In this document: positions 33,680-45,776 of the stretch, in pieces
Position numbering within the stretch: position 1 is the stretch's first letter
Layout of the letters: every line of letters starts with the position of its first letter
NCBI GenBank assembly: GCA_013423385.1
Contig: BLZA01000023.1
Coordinates: 437,782 to 501,781, forward strand
Length of the DNA: 64,000 nucleotides
Source: Naganishia liquefaciens
Taxonomy: Eukaryota; Basidiomycota; Tremellomycetes; Filobasidiales; Filobasidiaceae
Direction of reading: 5' to 3'
Program-made: the position numbers and the translations under genes
Notes under the pieces: generated by a model
What the model saw: the letters and a program-made list of their open reading frames with translations, nothing else
What the model was told of the DNA's origin: nothing
The model's database searches: none

Positions 33680-36285
33680 TTACAACTTGAGACCAACACT
33701 TGGACCCGCGGAAGCCGATGTTGGACGTGTGCCCTTCTTCTTGTTCGGCTGCTGTCCCACTACCGTCACACCCTTGCCCGTCTTGACCAATTCTTGTAAG
33801 GCACGATCCTTCTCGCCCTTGACGCCACCACGCGCGCGACCATGACCGCCAGCTCCACTTTTGCCAGCAAACTTGTCGACCGCAACATCCAAAGCTTTGC
33901 GTTGTGCTGCACGAGCTTTGCGCACCTTTTGGCGAGCGTGACGTTTCTGTTCGGGATCGAGTTCTGAACGCGCAACCAGCTGGGCGGCAGTAGCAGGTGC
34001 GAGCATTTCTTCTGGTGCCAGCATGGTGGCGGCAGACTGCGTGGTCGGCAGTGCATCTTCCATTGAGGCAGTAGCGACATTGGACAGTGTGGTGATTGTG
34101 GATTTGGGCTGCATTGAGAGTTGCCTGGTCAGAAACGAAAGAATCCAAAGACATCGATACTTACAGCCTTGGGAGTAACGTGCAAGTTACTCAGTGCGTC
34201 TAGCTTGTAGCAGATATCATTCCACAATTTGTCTATCTCCTCGTGATCCTTTGAAAGTTTTGCGTCGCGGGGATCCACTGCCTTGCCGCCATTGGCGGCC
34301 GCTTGATATTCATCCTCGTAAATTTGCGCAAGAGACCGAGTTGATTGCGAATCCTGCAGCTCGAAGTACCGTGAAGGCAGGAACGCCTTGTCATCAATTT
34401 CTCTTCTCCGCTGCACGTCATCGAAGTTTTCCTGAAAGGATATCAGTGAGATCGAGATTCGGTTCGACTCTGCCTGAACTCACATCCAGAATTCGCTTCT
34501 TGATCATTTCCTCGAGACTCAAGACCTTCTCTTCGGTTACCAGCGGCACCACTTTGCCCGTGTGTTCGAAGTCCAAATTCTCCTCCAGCAACGAATTCTC
34601 CGGACGAGCCTTCGAAGTAGCTTCACCCAAGAGAGTCCAATCCTTTGGCCCGATGTTTTCCTGTTCGAGCGCTGAAATTTGCTCCCTCAAGGCCAGCATA
34701 CGCTTTTCGTGCGACGATAGGTTTGCGCTCGCTGCCTGCTCTTCTGCCTCATCATCCTCGCCAAAGAGATCGTCTCGAACGCGGCTCATCGTATCGCGGA
34801 TGGATGATGGACCAGCTGCCGGCTGATCCTCCTCGGCTGCTAGTGCGTCCATATCCATATCGTCCGTTTCGTTGAAGCGCACCGACGCCTTGCCCTTTTT
34901 GCCTTTACTCTTTGCCTCTGGCTTCTTTTGTGGCGGCTTTGAGCGGTCTCGAGGTGGCGGCGGGAAAAAGTCCGAATACATCATGTCTGAGAACAGCAGA
35001 TCAGCCTGGATCTCGAAACCTTGCGGGAACAACATACCTGCTTCCCCCTCTTCACCTTCAAGCACATCCTCGCCCAGCAGATCCCCAATATCATCGTCCA
35101 GGCGTATATCGTCATCTTCGTCGTCGTCGTCTGTCCCGCGACCGAGCTTGCCGAGCGAGGACTTGCCGGCTTCTTGCTCTTCCGTGATACGGTTGAAATC
35201 GTCAATGGAAAAGAATGCATCGTCTAATGTGGGGTGTCTAAAGGCGGACGCGTGGTTTATGATTTCAGCAGGAGCTCGAAGAGTGTGATCACAAAGAACT
35301 GACTGTGGACCCCGTCTTGTCTGGAATCCATTTGCGGACTCCTCGTTATCTTCCTCGTCGTCATCTTCCTCGTCGTCCTCTATAGCCTCGCCATCATTAC
35401 TCTGCATCTCTTCATCACTTGCGCCCTCAGTATCCTCGAAGTCCGACACATCCTCGTCGCTCCCCCTGTCGTCGCTGCCGAGTTCTGGTCCAGACTCCCC
35501 CTCCTCCTCTTCCTCCTCCTCGTCCTCGCTATCTCCGCTGTCCCCGCTCTCTCCGTCATCCTCGTAAGACTCTGTGAATTGATCCGGATTTTTCTCGAGG
35601 TATCCAAGCCACTCTGCCTTTTCTTCCTCACTCAAACCCTCAAAGTCGAGGTCATCATCCTGCTCACTGCCAGATCCTTCCGAATCGTCCGAGTCGCTAT
35701 TCATTCCTGTATCGCTTTCGTCCCCACGCGTTTCCGGACTTTCGATGCCGACGACCTTGAGCACTGCCCCCAGCTTCCCACTGCGTAGCTCTAGTTGCTG
35801 CCATATCTGTCCAAAGTTCATGCCCTCGGTGTACAGGCCATCCAGGGGTGTGTACGGTAACAGCGATTCGGCGGTCTGTACGGGTTCGTCTTTCGGTTCG
35901 GGGCTGCCGTTGACGTCGGCGCCCTTCTTTCCTTTTTTGGCGGCAGCCTTGGAGCGCGTCGAGTGTGATGGCGGCTCAATGACGGATGTGAGCAGAGGAT
36001 GCAGGTGAGGATGAGACTGATGTTCGAGCGAGATACCTAGCGATCGTCGATGTTTGAGTCGGGCTCTACCCTCGAGCGGTCACGAGGGTTAAAGGCATCT
36101 GACTCACCGAGATCAAAGATGCTCTTCACAGCATCTAGCGCTGTCTTTGAAATCTCCCCATCTCCCTGAGCGGTCGCGAGCAGAAACTCCTTGTTTGCGA
36201 GCAGATCTGATAGCTGCGTCAACGTCGGCGACAGCTGCGTGTCGAATTCCTCGGATGTGTTTGTTTCTGGATCTATCGCCGCCAT
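33680..36285 (-). CDS. MPP10: U3 snoRNP protein Mpp10
   Basis: A component of the small-subunit processome, needed with Imp3 and Imp4 for 18S pre-rRNA cleavage in the nucleolus. It starts at 36285 (MAAIDPETNTSEEFDT). An intron near 36050-36100 joins FDLG to ISLEHQSHPHLHPLLTS, and the next block is TPLDGLYTEGMNFGQIWQQL. Long acidic Glu/Asp runs follow, then DFFPPPPRDRSKPPQKK, and the conserved core LEQENIGPKDWTLLGEATSK with LSLEEMIKKRILD. After a further intron come the second hallmark block DDKAFLPSRYFELQDSQSTR and KLWNDICYKLDALSNLHVTP. The last exon is basic and Ala/Lys rich, ending GPSVGLKL. The layout and the two core blocks are typical of Mpp10. The gene is divergent from the PDI gene and convergent with SEC9. 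Confidence 0.96.
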
Positions 36286-36582
36286 CCTGAGCTGACGTCT
36301 TGAACTTTCTCGTGCTCTGTTGCACCGCTGGCTGTCGAATGTCTTCCCACGTCGACCACTCACTCGGCTCTGGCTTGAACGCCCTCCGAGCCACTCGCTC
36401 AGAAAATTCGAATGAATTCGCGCGATCTCCTTCCGGCGGCCGGATGCAATCGATTCATGTCTCAGACGCCGCGACCGCCCTTCTCTTGGTAACGCGGACA
36501 GGGTGGTCGGTCAGTCGGATGAACAATTGGCCAGCCATCTAGAGCATCGCCCACGCAAGGACAAGAGAATATCGCCATCAGG
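36286..36582. promoter_or_regulatory. divergent promoter MPP10 / PDI
   Basis: A 297 bp interval between two head-to-head starts must hold both promoters. No specific element was identified. Confidence 0.45.
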
Positions 36583-39203
36583 ATGCTGGGAAAACGGTGC
36601 GTCAAGTTCTTTTCCCTCGGTCTGTTCTTCGCGTCGTCCGCCTTTGCGGCGTTGGCGGGAGTCGTCGAGTCAGTGCACCAATTGAACGAGGATAACTTTG
36701 AGGACAAGGTGTCCAAGGGTCTATGGTCAGTCCCTTCGACATGGACACAAGGGCTTGCGTCTGATTCACTCTGTTTTATCTCTTGTGCTCTGCCCAGGTT
36801 GGTGGAACATTTCAGCCCAGGATGTGAGTTCGCCCCTCACTATCGGTCGGCTACATGTTGACTGCGCTGTCCATTCGCTTCTTCAGGTGGCCATTGCCGA
36901 GCTTTCGCACCAACATATGAAAAACTCGCGCAGGATCACAAGATGCTGGAGACTACTCGTGGGTTCCACCTCGCGCAGGTCAATTGTCAAGCACAAGGCG
37001 GTGAGTTGTCTTTGGTCTTTGGTCTAGTGCCCTCATTGTGCTCAGTACGACGTGACAGATCTCTGCAATCAACACGACATCAAATTCTGTAGGTTGGATC
37101 TTCTCCGGAATGAGATCCAGAACTGATCATGGTACGGGGATGCAGATCCTCAGATACAGCTGTAAGCGCCGTCATTAGCGGGATCGTATGGGTTCTGATC
37201 CGGAAAATCCTGTCCTCAGGTATGAAGACGGAAAGGACATCGAGCGGTATTCCGGATCCCGATCGTATGATCACCTAGCCCAGTTTATCAATACCCACTC
37301 AAAGCGCTACGTCCGGTCACTGGGAGAGGTTCCGTTAGATGCAGCCGGTCAGGCTGTCTTATTATCTAGCTCGGGCGTTAATCCAGAAGGGATTGCAGAA
37401 GAGGTCAACCAGGAGCGCCTTGCAGAGCTCAAAGCTGCCGGTCCTGTGTTTGTGAAATTCTACGCTCCGTGGTGAGTGGCATATAGATAGCGCAACGATC
37501 ACCAAAGATGCTGATCAAACAATGCCAGGTGTGGCCAGTCAGTAATCCTTCCTCATTGCCCCTCTGATCTTTGCTAATTCACACGCGAACACAGCTGTAA
37601 GAAACTGGCACCTAGTAAGCTATCTTATCAGGTTGCTTAGATTGACAAATTCTGATGGTTACTCATCCGCAGCCTGGGCGGACCTTGCCGGACGTATGAA
37701 GAACAAGCTCAACGTGGTCGCTGTAAACTGTGATGAAAATAAGAGATTATGCTCTGCCGAGGGCATCAAAGGATACCCGACGATGAGAATGTAAGCTGCC
37801 ACGGGACGCGTCGACTTGCATGTCTTTCTCAGTTGATTCGTTTCGTGGCGTAGCTACAATGGAGGAACGTCGAAGGAGTACATGAAAAGTCGGTCGATCG
37901 GGCCACTGCAAGAATTTGCCGAAAAATATCTTTCGCCGTGAGTTTTACTGCCTTAGATACTGCTCTTCTCCCCTGACGGATGCTTACGTGGCTGTACTGT
38001 ATACAGAGGCGAAATCAAGCATTTGACGGGAGACCAATGGCCTGCCCTAAAACAGCAGCATGACCCTTACTTTGTGGTTCTCCAGACCTTTTCTTCAAAG
38101 TCGACAGATTTGGTAAGTTCCGGTCCCGTGCCGCTACAAAACGCTTTGCTCAGTCAACCGCGAACAGTCATCAGTCAAAAGCGCAGCCGCACCGTATCTT
38201 GTGACCTCGGCATTCTACGAGACCCATGATCCGGAAATTATTGATGCAGCGAGCGCTGAGCAAGTCCGCGGATCTGTTTTAGCAGTATTCAAAGATGGCT
38301 CTTCCCGACCGACGGCGCGTTTGGAACTACCGGCTTCTTCGGACCAGATTTCGTCGTTCATTCAGGCTCATCGTCACCCGACTGTCTTTGAACTCGACGC
38401 GTCCAACTTTGATGAGATTATGCACTCGCCCATGAGACCACTCGTCGTGCTCGTCGCGCTCAAGAAGAGTGAACGGCTTAAGGACGAACTGGAGAAGGAG
38501 GTGGATGAGCTTCGCAAAATTGCGAAAGCTTGGTACAAGGGTGGAAGGCATTTCCAGCAGCCTGTATGGTTTGTGTGGATTGACGGGGACCGGTACAAGA
38601 AGTTCTTGAAGCAGAACTACGGGTACGTGACAGATACGGCTGGAGTTTCTCCGAGCGGCTGCTAAAACCAATTGAACTTGTAGAATCAGCCACAAGCGAT
38701 TGCCTGCGGTCGTCCTTGCTGATCCTGCAGTAGGTTCCTCACATAACACCTTTGTGATTTTCCCTTATTCCATCCCATCAACAGACTAGAGAATACTACG
38801 ACCACACACTGGAAAGATCTCGTCTTGTCTTTGAAGGTGCAAGCATCTTTTCCACGCTGGAAGGCGCGTATCAGCACTTTTTGAAACCCAAATTCAGCGA
38901 ATCGACGCTGGAATGGGGATCTAAGGCGAGTCTTTCCCGCAGCTCTGTTTTCGAGTTGCCTAACGGCCTTTTTTCTTTTCTCCAGGGATTGACAAATTTC
39001 ATGGCCAGTATCGTAGTGAGTGGTTAGAATCACGGGTACTTTAAGTTCGCCGGGCTCATTTGATGCTTGTCCAGCACGCCGGTCTCAGGCATCCCTATCT
39101 TGCGATTCTCATTTTTGTCGGTACGGTCTTTGGGCTAGCGTACGCGCTTCATAAAAGTATTCAGGCAGACTTGAAGCAGGCGGGGTCGTCACGCCTCGAC
39201 TAG
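36583..39203 (+). CDS. membrane-anchored protein disulfide isomerase with two CGHC thioredoxin domains
   Basis: An ER oxidoreductase likely to form or reshuffle disulfides. A signal peptide (FFSLGLFFASSAFAALAG) is followed by thioredoxin domain 1 with WLVEHFSPGCGHCRAFAP, then domain 2 with VFVKFYAPWCGHCKKLAP and KGYPTMRIYNGG. A redox-inactive central region (QPVWFVWIDGDRYKKFLKQ) follows, then a C-terminal transmembrane segment (YLAILIFVGTVFGLAYAL) with a short basic cytosolic tail ending SSRLD. There is no KDEL, which fits a tail-anchored TMX3-like layout. Many exons are tiny: 36798-36823 (26 nt), 37059-37088 (30), 37146-37161 (16), 37529-37537 (9) and 37595-37614 (20). Introns interrupt both CGHC motifs, between the first bases of the Cys codon in domain 1 and within the His codon in domain 2. 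The frame is kept throughout. The stop is at 39201-39203. Confidence 0.9.
37529..37537 (+). other. 9-nt microexon coding the first half of a CGHC active site
   Basis: A 9-nt exon lies between an AATGCCAG acceptor and a GTCAGT donor. With a split Trp codon before it and a split His codon after it, it supplies Cys-Gly of the second thioredoxin active site. Because it is a multiple of three, skipping keeps frame but gives Pro-Cys-Cys-Lys-Lys instead of Trp-Cys-Gly-His-Cys. Confidence 0.8.
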
Positions 39204-39960
39204 GTTGTATACAGTCGTTGATGTAGCGATAATCATTCGATCATATGGACTTGGCGCACAGCCGACCAGCCTGTCCCGGCAGCCTTTCCGGCCCCATCGT
39301 CATCGACGAATGCGCGTATTACTCCTGCTCTACCTGTACGTTGCTGAATGCATTCCATGTTGCTGGTGTAGTTCCAGGTGTGTAGCACAACGTGCTGATA
39401 GGGGTGCTGATCAGCTTGCTGACCTGAGTCGTATCATGCCTACGGCCGCTGCGGCAGCGACGAGAAGGGAACCATAGCCTTGGAACCTCTCCGCAGCCGC
39501 CAAGACGCTCCTGTAAATAAATATAGCCCATTCGGATGCAGCGAAGAGCTTCGCTTCGCGTATAGTAGTCGCCGAGTTATCGGGGGCGCGCTATCTTTCA
39601 CGTTTCTGGTCGGAAGCAGGTGATATGACGGCAAAGAAGGGTTCTGCCGCGGGTCAGTCGGAATTCAATTGACAGTGAGGACAGCTGGGCCACGCAGCTA
39701 AAGCTAGGCGATTCACATCGACTCGTTCGGGGTGAGAGCTTGTCATCATCGTCAGCAGTGTCGAGGTCCTTCAAAGTCAAAGGATACCTGCCAGGATCGT
39801 CAGGCGTGCCTTGATCTCGTTTTCCGCACGCATCAACGAAACCGCCACGCGAAGAGGAGGAATTTTGCAGTGACCACCGAACGTTCCGTCCGAATCCGCG
39901 AGACCGCCTTCATCCCAGTGTCGCCCTTCTTGCAGTCGGCGGCCCAAGCGACTCTACAAG
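39204..39960. other. intergenic between PDI and unknown 845-aa gene
   Basis: About 750 bp holding the 3' end of the PDI gene and the promoter of the next plus-strand gene. Only short shadow frames were seen, and no RNA gene was recognised. Confidence 0.4.
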
Positions 39961-42626
39961 ATGTCTGCGTTCCGGGATCTCGCTTCTGCGCTCTCCAATC
40001 CCTCGACAAGTCATGCAACAGCGGTTGACGGACTCGTCGAATTTATTCAGGCAAAGCGGAAGGCGGGAAACTCGCTTTACGATGTGACGCTGCAGCTGAT
40101 GGAGTTGATGCAAAAGGTAAGTCCAGACAGCCCTGACTCCTTCCCAGGGAATCTTATGTAGTTCGCTTTTTCGCTTCCTTCCGCAGACTCCGCCGTCAAT
40201 GGACTCTGCCTTCGACGAGGCCCGCTTGCTTACACATCTTCCGCCACACAACGATCTTACCCCAGATCTGATGTCTCGGTCCCTGTCCCGTACGATATCC
40301 AAAGCTCAGGTGGCTTCCGTCTTATCGCAGCTTCCCGATGCCGTGACGCTCGGCAACGCCCGCGAGGTTGTGCTCGAGTGGGCTCTGGGCCTCGAGGGCA
40401 GCAAATCGACTGCAGAGGGCAAATTCGGCGGAAAGGGTACACTTGCAGCGGCGGCGTTGGCGGATATCGGAACCAAGTTTGACGAGATTGCCGAAGCTTT
40501 GGGTGGTCAACGTCAAGATCCCAGTGGTGTTTCGGATTCGGCAGACGGTGCGAATGCGGAAGCCATGGCGTTGTTGCTGTCTGTCCGCTTGTCCTTGGGA
40601 TACCTGGACGAAAAGCAGCTACTCCAGCAACTCGACAGCTTGTCGCTCTCGGATGGCGAGGCGGTCCTGCGTCACTATATCAAGCGAAGGCTACCGGGAG
40701 AAGGGCGATACGCAATGGGTAAAGTCTTGGAGAATCTCGACTCGCAGATTGTCACTCGCCGACCCGCCTTGAAAGCTGTCATTCGAGTCGTCAAGAAAAA
40801 ATTCTTGCTGCCGGATCATGCGGTCCATCGCCTTCCTGCGCCTCCTCAGAACAAGTCCAAGTGCATCAGCTCAATCCAGTCGTTTTCCTCTTCCATCCCA
40901 TCCGGCTCAGCAGCCAGTGACGAGCTCGACCAAACCATTGCCAGCTATACCATGGAAGTCATGTCGGAATATGTGGTGAAGGAAAAGCGAGACTACATGC
41001 GGAGTGAGAAGTGGCTCAAGACCGGTCGCAAGAGTCTTTCCAAAGACGTAAACGACATCGAAGACAAGCTCACAAATTCTGGGTCCGGTCAACAAGGGAC
41101 ATTGCGTCTCCTGCAAACTTTTGACCTGCTACGTCGATTACATAACCTGGAACCGCCAGCCAACGGTAGCACTACCTTTACACCGACGACCATACCCGAG
41201 GAGAATGAGGCATACTTTCCACCGACGGCGCAAAGTGTCACATCTGCGCTGTACTGCTATCCGAGGTTGGACACTGCCAGAGCCATCAACGTCTTGATGG
41301 AACTCGTGGATTACGAAAAGGATATCCGGATGTACGAAGTACAGAAAACTAAACGCTCCATGACGAGTCATGAAATGCCAGTGGGCCTAACGCGGCGCGA
41401 GAGCGAAGACAATATGGCCGATCTTGCTTGGGGGAACATCGAGAAGAGGAAGATGGCAGCGGTCTTGGAAAACATTGAGCGCCGGGTAAGTGCTAAACAC
41501 TGACAACCCATTCTTCGCGATTCTGATGTTGTTCCAATCACAGTTTCCTGAGGGAGATTACAAGGAGGCATTTCATATCGTTGCAACAACCACCGACTGT
41601 CCTCCGCGTGCCCTTCTAGATCGTGCGCCATCATACACCACAGTCGCCAGCGAGCACACGTCACAGCGGACTAAAGAGTACCTCCATAGCCATCCATTAC
41701 GTACCTCAGAATCACCAACACAGGCAACTCGTCTGACCATCAGGACCAACTTCTCGCACGATTCCCGCACACATGGCAGATCACAGTTGTTGGATCGTAT
41801 GAACGGCATTGGCATCGCCGAAGCGACAGAGACTATCGCTGAAGAGCCGCCGTCATCCGCTATGCCCTCCAGTTTCGGCAGATCGGGCTCACACGCACGC
41901 ACGGCAAGTCTCCCCGGATTGTGGGGCGACACTGCTATGTGTCAAAGTCCTCCGAGAGCAAGCACTGTCACGCGAACGACGCCGGCCTCGAATGTACCTC
42001 TTCACTCCGCCGATGACATGGTGAATCAGATGGGCTCGGCACAGGTCGAAGACGAGAACTTGACCGAGGATCAAATTCTGGCCCTCTACTCTGGTCGTTC
42101 CCCTGTGGCAACGACACCAGTCGATACCGGGTCGTTTCCATTCGCGCCACCCGCCTCGAAAGCATCGCCGCCTTCCGCACCATCATTCATCAAGAAGTCT
42201 ACTTCTCGCCACAACGGTCTGAACGATTTGCCGTCGCCGACGTTGGCACCCGCTCTGCCTTCTTCGCAATCCACGTCCTCTTCTGGCAGCGGTCTGACCT
42301 CGTTGTTCCGCAAGGGATCGAAATTCGTCCGACGTGGCGACCACGGAGAAAGCTCGCGCTCCAGAGTCCTGGGTACGTCACCGGACAGTGGACTCAGCAG
42401 CCGAACCACCGCGTCCGCGTCCGCGGATGCCGCCGACACTACCGGACAGAATCCATCTTCAAGCCGCAGTGCAACCGATGTCGACAATAGTCGAAGAGCG
42501 CGCACACACGTTCGGCAGGCTGCCTCTCTCGAGCCTACCGCTTGGCGACAGCAATTCCTGAAAAGCGGAATGATGAACATGCCGAGGCCCGCTCCCAAGA
42601 GTGCTTCGCATGGCAATTTGGCTTGA
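39961..42626 (+). CDS. helical protein with disordered Ser-rich tail, unknown function
   Basis: Three exons (39961-40116, 40187-41485, 41544-42626) give 845 residues. The first half is predicted largely helical and well ordered (LVEFIQAKRKAGNSLYDVTL, LLLSVRLSLGYLDEKQLLQQ, IKRRLPGEGRYAMGKVLENL, LDQTIASYTMEVMSEYVVKE). It ends in a charged segment, GNIEKRKMAAVLENIERR, followed by FPEGDYKEAFHIVATTTDCP. The last 350 residues are Ser/Thr/Pro/Ala rich with many potential phosphosites. No catalytic motif or membrane segment is visible. The clean open frames and in-frame introns support a real gene. The family is not recognised and may be restricted to basidiomycetes (inference). Confidence 0.8.
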
Positions 42627-43357
42627 TCCCGCAAAAGACGACGAATGCTATCTACCTTAACATTTCACTTACGACGAGCAACGTATTCCGCAAGCTTATC
42701 CGTTGCCCCATCCATTGGCGATTGCCTTAATTACGACACCAGCACGAACCGCACGTTCCATAGATTCAGACTCGCATGTACTAGCCTTCTCGACCTTCTT
42801 CGAGTTATGGAATAAGGTGTAAATACTGTATTTGGGGATTTAGACAGTCTTGCCCGTATCCTAATGATCTGCCATACGTAATGACTATGCAAATGCATGT
42901 GGATTCGATGTCCGTTCTTGTCTATTTCTGGGATTTTGGATCAACGGGGCCCAAAGGTCGTTCAGGATTCTTAGGTTACGTCTAATCAAGGCATTCTCTA
43001 TCAGTGTGCATTTGAGGCAGCTGAAGGACACCATCCGAACCCTCAACGTCTGCCCATATAGCGATAATTCCTATGCACGAATTGTGGAACCACAAGGCGA
43101 CGATCAAGGCATATATAGCAAACGCTATCGGGTGCGCCCGCTCTGCTCTGGTCTGCTCTCGTCATCGCTGCGCATTGCGCGCGTGTCGTTACCCAGTATA
43201 TTGGCCCACTATATTGGAGGACGGATCGCTGCGAATCGTCTACGAGTTTCGAGATAAGAATCAGGAAACATTCCATCAGGCAGCAGCTACCCTCAGGGCT
43301 AATCGTGTTCCATCAATTCGGCCGCGCTTCGTTTGGGAACACTCACAAACCCCAGCA
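42627..43357. other. intergenic upstream of SNX4
   Basis: About 730 bp including the 3' end of the preceding gene and the SNX4 promoter. The SNX4 frame is open upstream to 43073 without recognisable domain text. Confidence 0.4.
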
Positions 43358-45226
43358 ATGACCGGAACCGGGGACCCCGCCGACGACGGCTTCACGTCCA
43401 TCACGTGGGATCAAGCTCCCACTTCGCATCACGCCCCGCCTGGAATCTTTACCGACAATGAAAGGCCGCCGCTGCCCGAATCTGTTCCCTCGAGCGTGGA
43501 CCGCGCCGATCGTCGTCCGGGAGCGATGGATGGAGCTTCTCGTGATGGTGAACACACGATGCCAAGCTGGGGTGGAAAGTGGATGGCTATCGAGGTGAGA
43601 GAGCCGGCAAAGGAGCATGAGGGAACCAAGGAAATGTATGTCAGCTATGCTGTCAGGACCAGAGTGAGTTTCAGGTCACAAAATCACTGCAAGCAGCTCA
43701 GAGAGAGCACGAACAGACGAATCTTGCAGGATTTCCGACTACTCCCGTCACAGTCAGGCGAAGATTCCAAGACTTTGTATTCCTGCGAGATCACTTGAAC
43801 AGACTGTTCCCGGTATGCGTGGTCCCGCCTATACCAGACAAGCACAGGCTAGGTACGTTCGGTGGTTTAACAAGACGGGAAAAGTCTTTCTGATCTATAC
43901 ACCCGTAGAGTACATCAAGGGCGATCGTTTTAGCATCGAATTTATCGAGCACCGAAGAATGGATCTCCAGCATTTCATGGACCGTCTCGCCAGGCATCCA
44001 ACATTACAGCGTTCGGTTCTCGTCAATGACTTTTTGCAATCCACGCAATGGGTAAGTACATCCAGGGCCACGACCTGAACTCTGCTCATTCATCCCCCTC
44101 TGCTTGTGCCCAAAAGTCTGTTGCGATGAACAAGCATCTCTCGACCCCCAGTCCGGACGGGCGACCTTCACTTCTCGACAACATCTCCGATTCACTCGTC
44201 AATGCATTCACCAAAGTCCGCAAACCCGACGAACGGTTCTTGGAAATGCGAGAGGCCATCGACAAGTATGAGGAAGCGATGAACAGTATTGATCGGCTGG
44301 TCAGCAAAGAACGCAGTCGAACAGAAGGTTCGTCGAGGGGAACCTTCGCTTCTAGTCCCGCCGTCTGATCTTTTCCCTCGTGCGTGAATTGCAGATCTCG
44401 CACAAGACTATGTCGATCTGGCAGCATCGTATCAAGGCCTGGGATACCTAGAATCAGGAATCACAGAACCGTTGAATAGATTCGCCGAAAAGATGTTGGA
44501 CTTTTCGACGTTGCTAAAAGAGCTGGTACGTTGCCGTGAGGAACAGTCAACGGGCCTTTCAGTAACGCCAATGTATTTTCGCAGGACTCCAAGACTGTCG
44601 AGCCCTTCCTCTCCCACTGCCATTCTCTCGTCCAGTATTCTCAGGCTCACAAATCGGTCATCAAGCTCCGCGATCAGAAACAGCTAGACTTTGAAGAGCT
44701 CTCGGCATACCTGTCGGCCGTCGTCGCCGAGAGGGATCGTCTGGCAGCTCTCAACACGGGACACACGGCGGCTCCCGTGGGAATTTCGACGTTCTTGCGG
44801 GATAAAGTGGACCAGTTGCGTGGGACGGATGACATTCATACGAGACGGGAGAGAATACGGAAGATGGATATCAGGATCAAGGAGGTGCGTGATAGCCTTC
44901 ATAGTCACGTATGCGTCCCAAGAAATAGCTTTTAACGGTCGCGCTTCTCCTTGTCGTAGTTGCAGGACGCGGTTACGGGCGCACACGAGACTTCGACAGA
45001 ATTTAGCGAGGAGATTCTCAAGGAGCACAACGTTTTTGAGCTTTCAAAGCAGGCCGAGATGAAGGATCTGATGGGATCATATGCTGATGGCCAGATTGAA
45101 ATGTATGAAAAGGTAGGTCGGTCTTTGAATTGCCTCGCTGCACCGCTCTGAGCAATGTGCAAATAGGCGATCGAAGACTGGGATCGTGTCATTCCGCTAC
45201 TGCAGAGGATCAAGGTGGATATCTAA
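43358..45226 (+). CDS. SNX4: sorting nexin Snx4 (Atg24)
   Basis: A PX-BAR protein that retrieves cargo such as v-SNAREs from endosomes to the Golgi and takes part in selective autophagy. The start is the ATG at 43358 (MTGTGDPADDGFTSITW). The PX domain runs over several exons: KEMYVSYAVRTR, GFPTTPVTVRRRFQDFVFLR and NRLFPVCVVPPIPDKHRLEY, then GDRFSIEFIEHRRMDLQHF with the conserved Arg for PI3P, and FLQSTQW. The BAR part follows with DLAQDYVDLAASYQGLGYLE, FLSHCHSLVQYSQAHKSVIK, QKQLDFEELSAYLSAVVAER and LMGSYADGQIEMYEKAIEDW. The stop is at 45224-45226. Introns are 50-65 bp. These text blocks match fungal Snx4 very well. Confidence 0.95.
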
Positions 45227-45776
45227 CGGCAGTTTTCGAGAGTATTTGCATCTCTTTCTCTTTGTGTCATCTATGGTTGTATGTGATTTGTTGCTTGAAA
45301 GATGGCTGAGACCGGGAGAATGCCTCGGGCTTCCTTCGTTTCGAAACATCCAGAGTCAGGTCATTGCTACAAATTCGAATCTTCTCTGACTAAGGGAGGC
45401 GATTGTACAGAGATCTTTGGTATCTGTTATGCGTCAGAATTCGGAGGGATATGTTGCTTCACTGCAGTAGAATGTATCGGCATCATGGATGACTGTGCCT
45501 CTGTACGAGAAGTCTTACTGCGAGCTCAAAGCGCTATGCGTGTTACCAATATCGTCGCACCATTTTAGCAGACGTTACAAGCATGAGAGGGGGAGGTGTG
45601 CGCCGGCCAGTCCAACCGGCCGCCGGTGATCGCGAGCCAGCGAGCCAAGCGGGGCAGAGCATCATCGCATCGTGGCGCTCATCATCCAAGCCAACCAACG
45701 CATCAGCACACAGCATCACGGCCGAAATACAATCTTGCACCACCGTTGGAAGCCCCACACACAATCACAACACACC
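45227..45776. other. intergenic upstream of caprin-like gene
   Basis: About 550 bp containing the SNX4 3' end and the leader of the caprin-like gene. No gene is supported. Confidence 0.4.

Noticed and set aside
34194-35288. Ser-rich plus-strand frames opposite MPP10
   Set aside because: Poly-Ser and Arg-rich runs are the complement of the Glu/Asp-rich MPP10 coding strand.
37529-37537. Idea that the CGHC break in the PDI is a pseudogene sign
   Set aside because: All surrounding introns have good donors and acceptors, the frame is maintained through every exon, and the rest of the protein is intact including signal peptide and membrane anchor.
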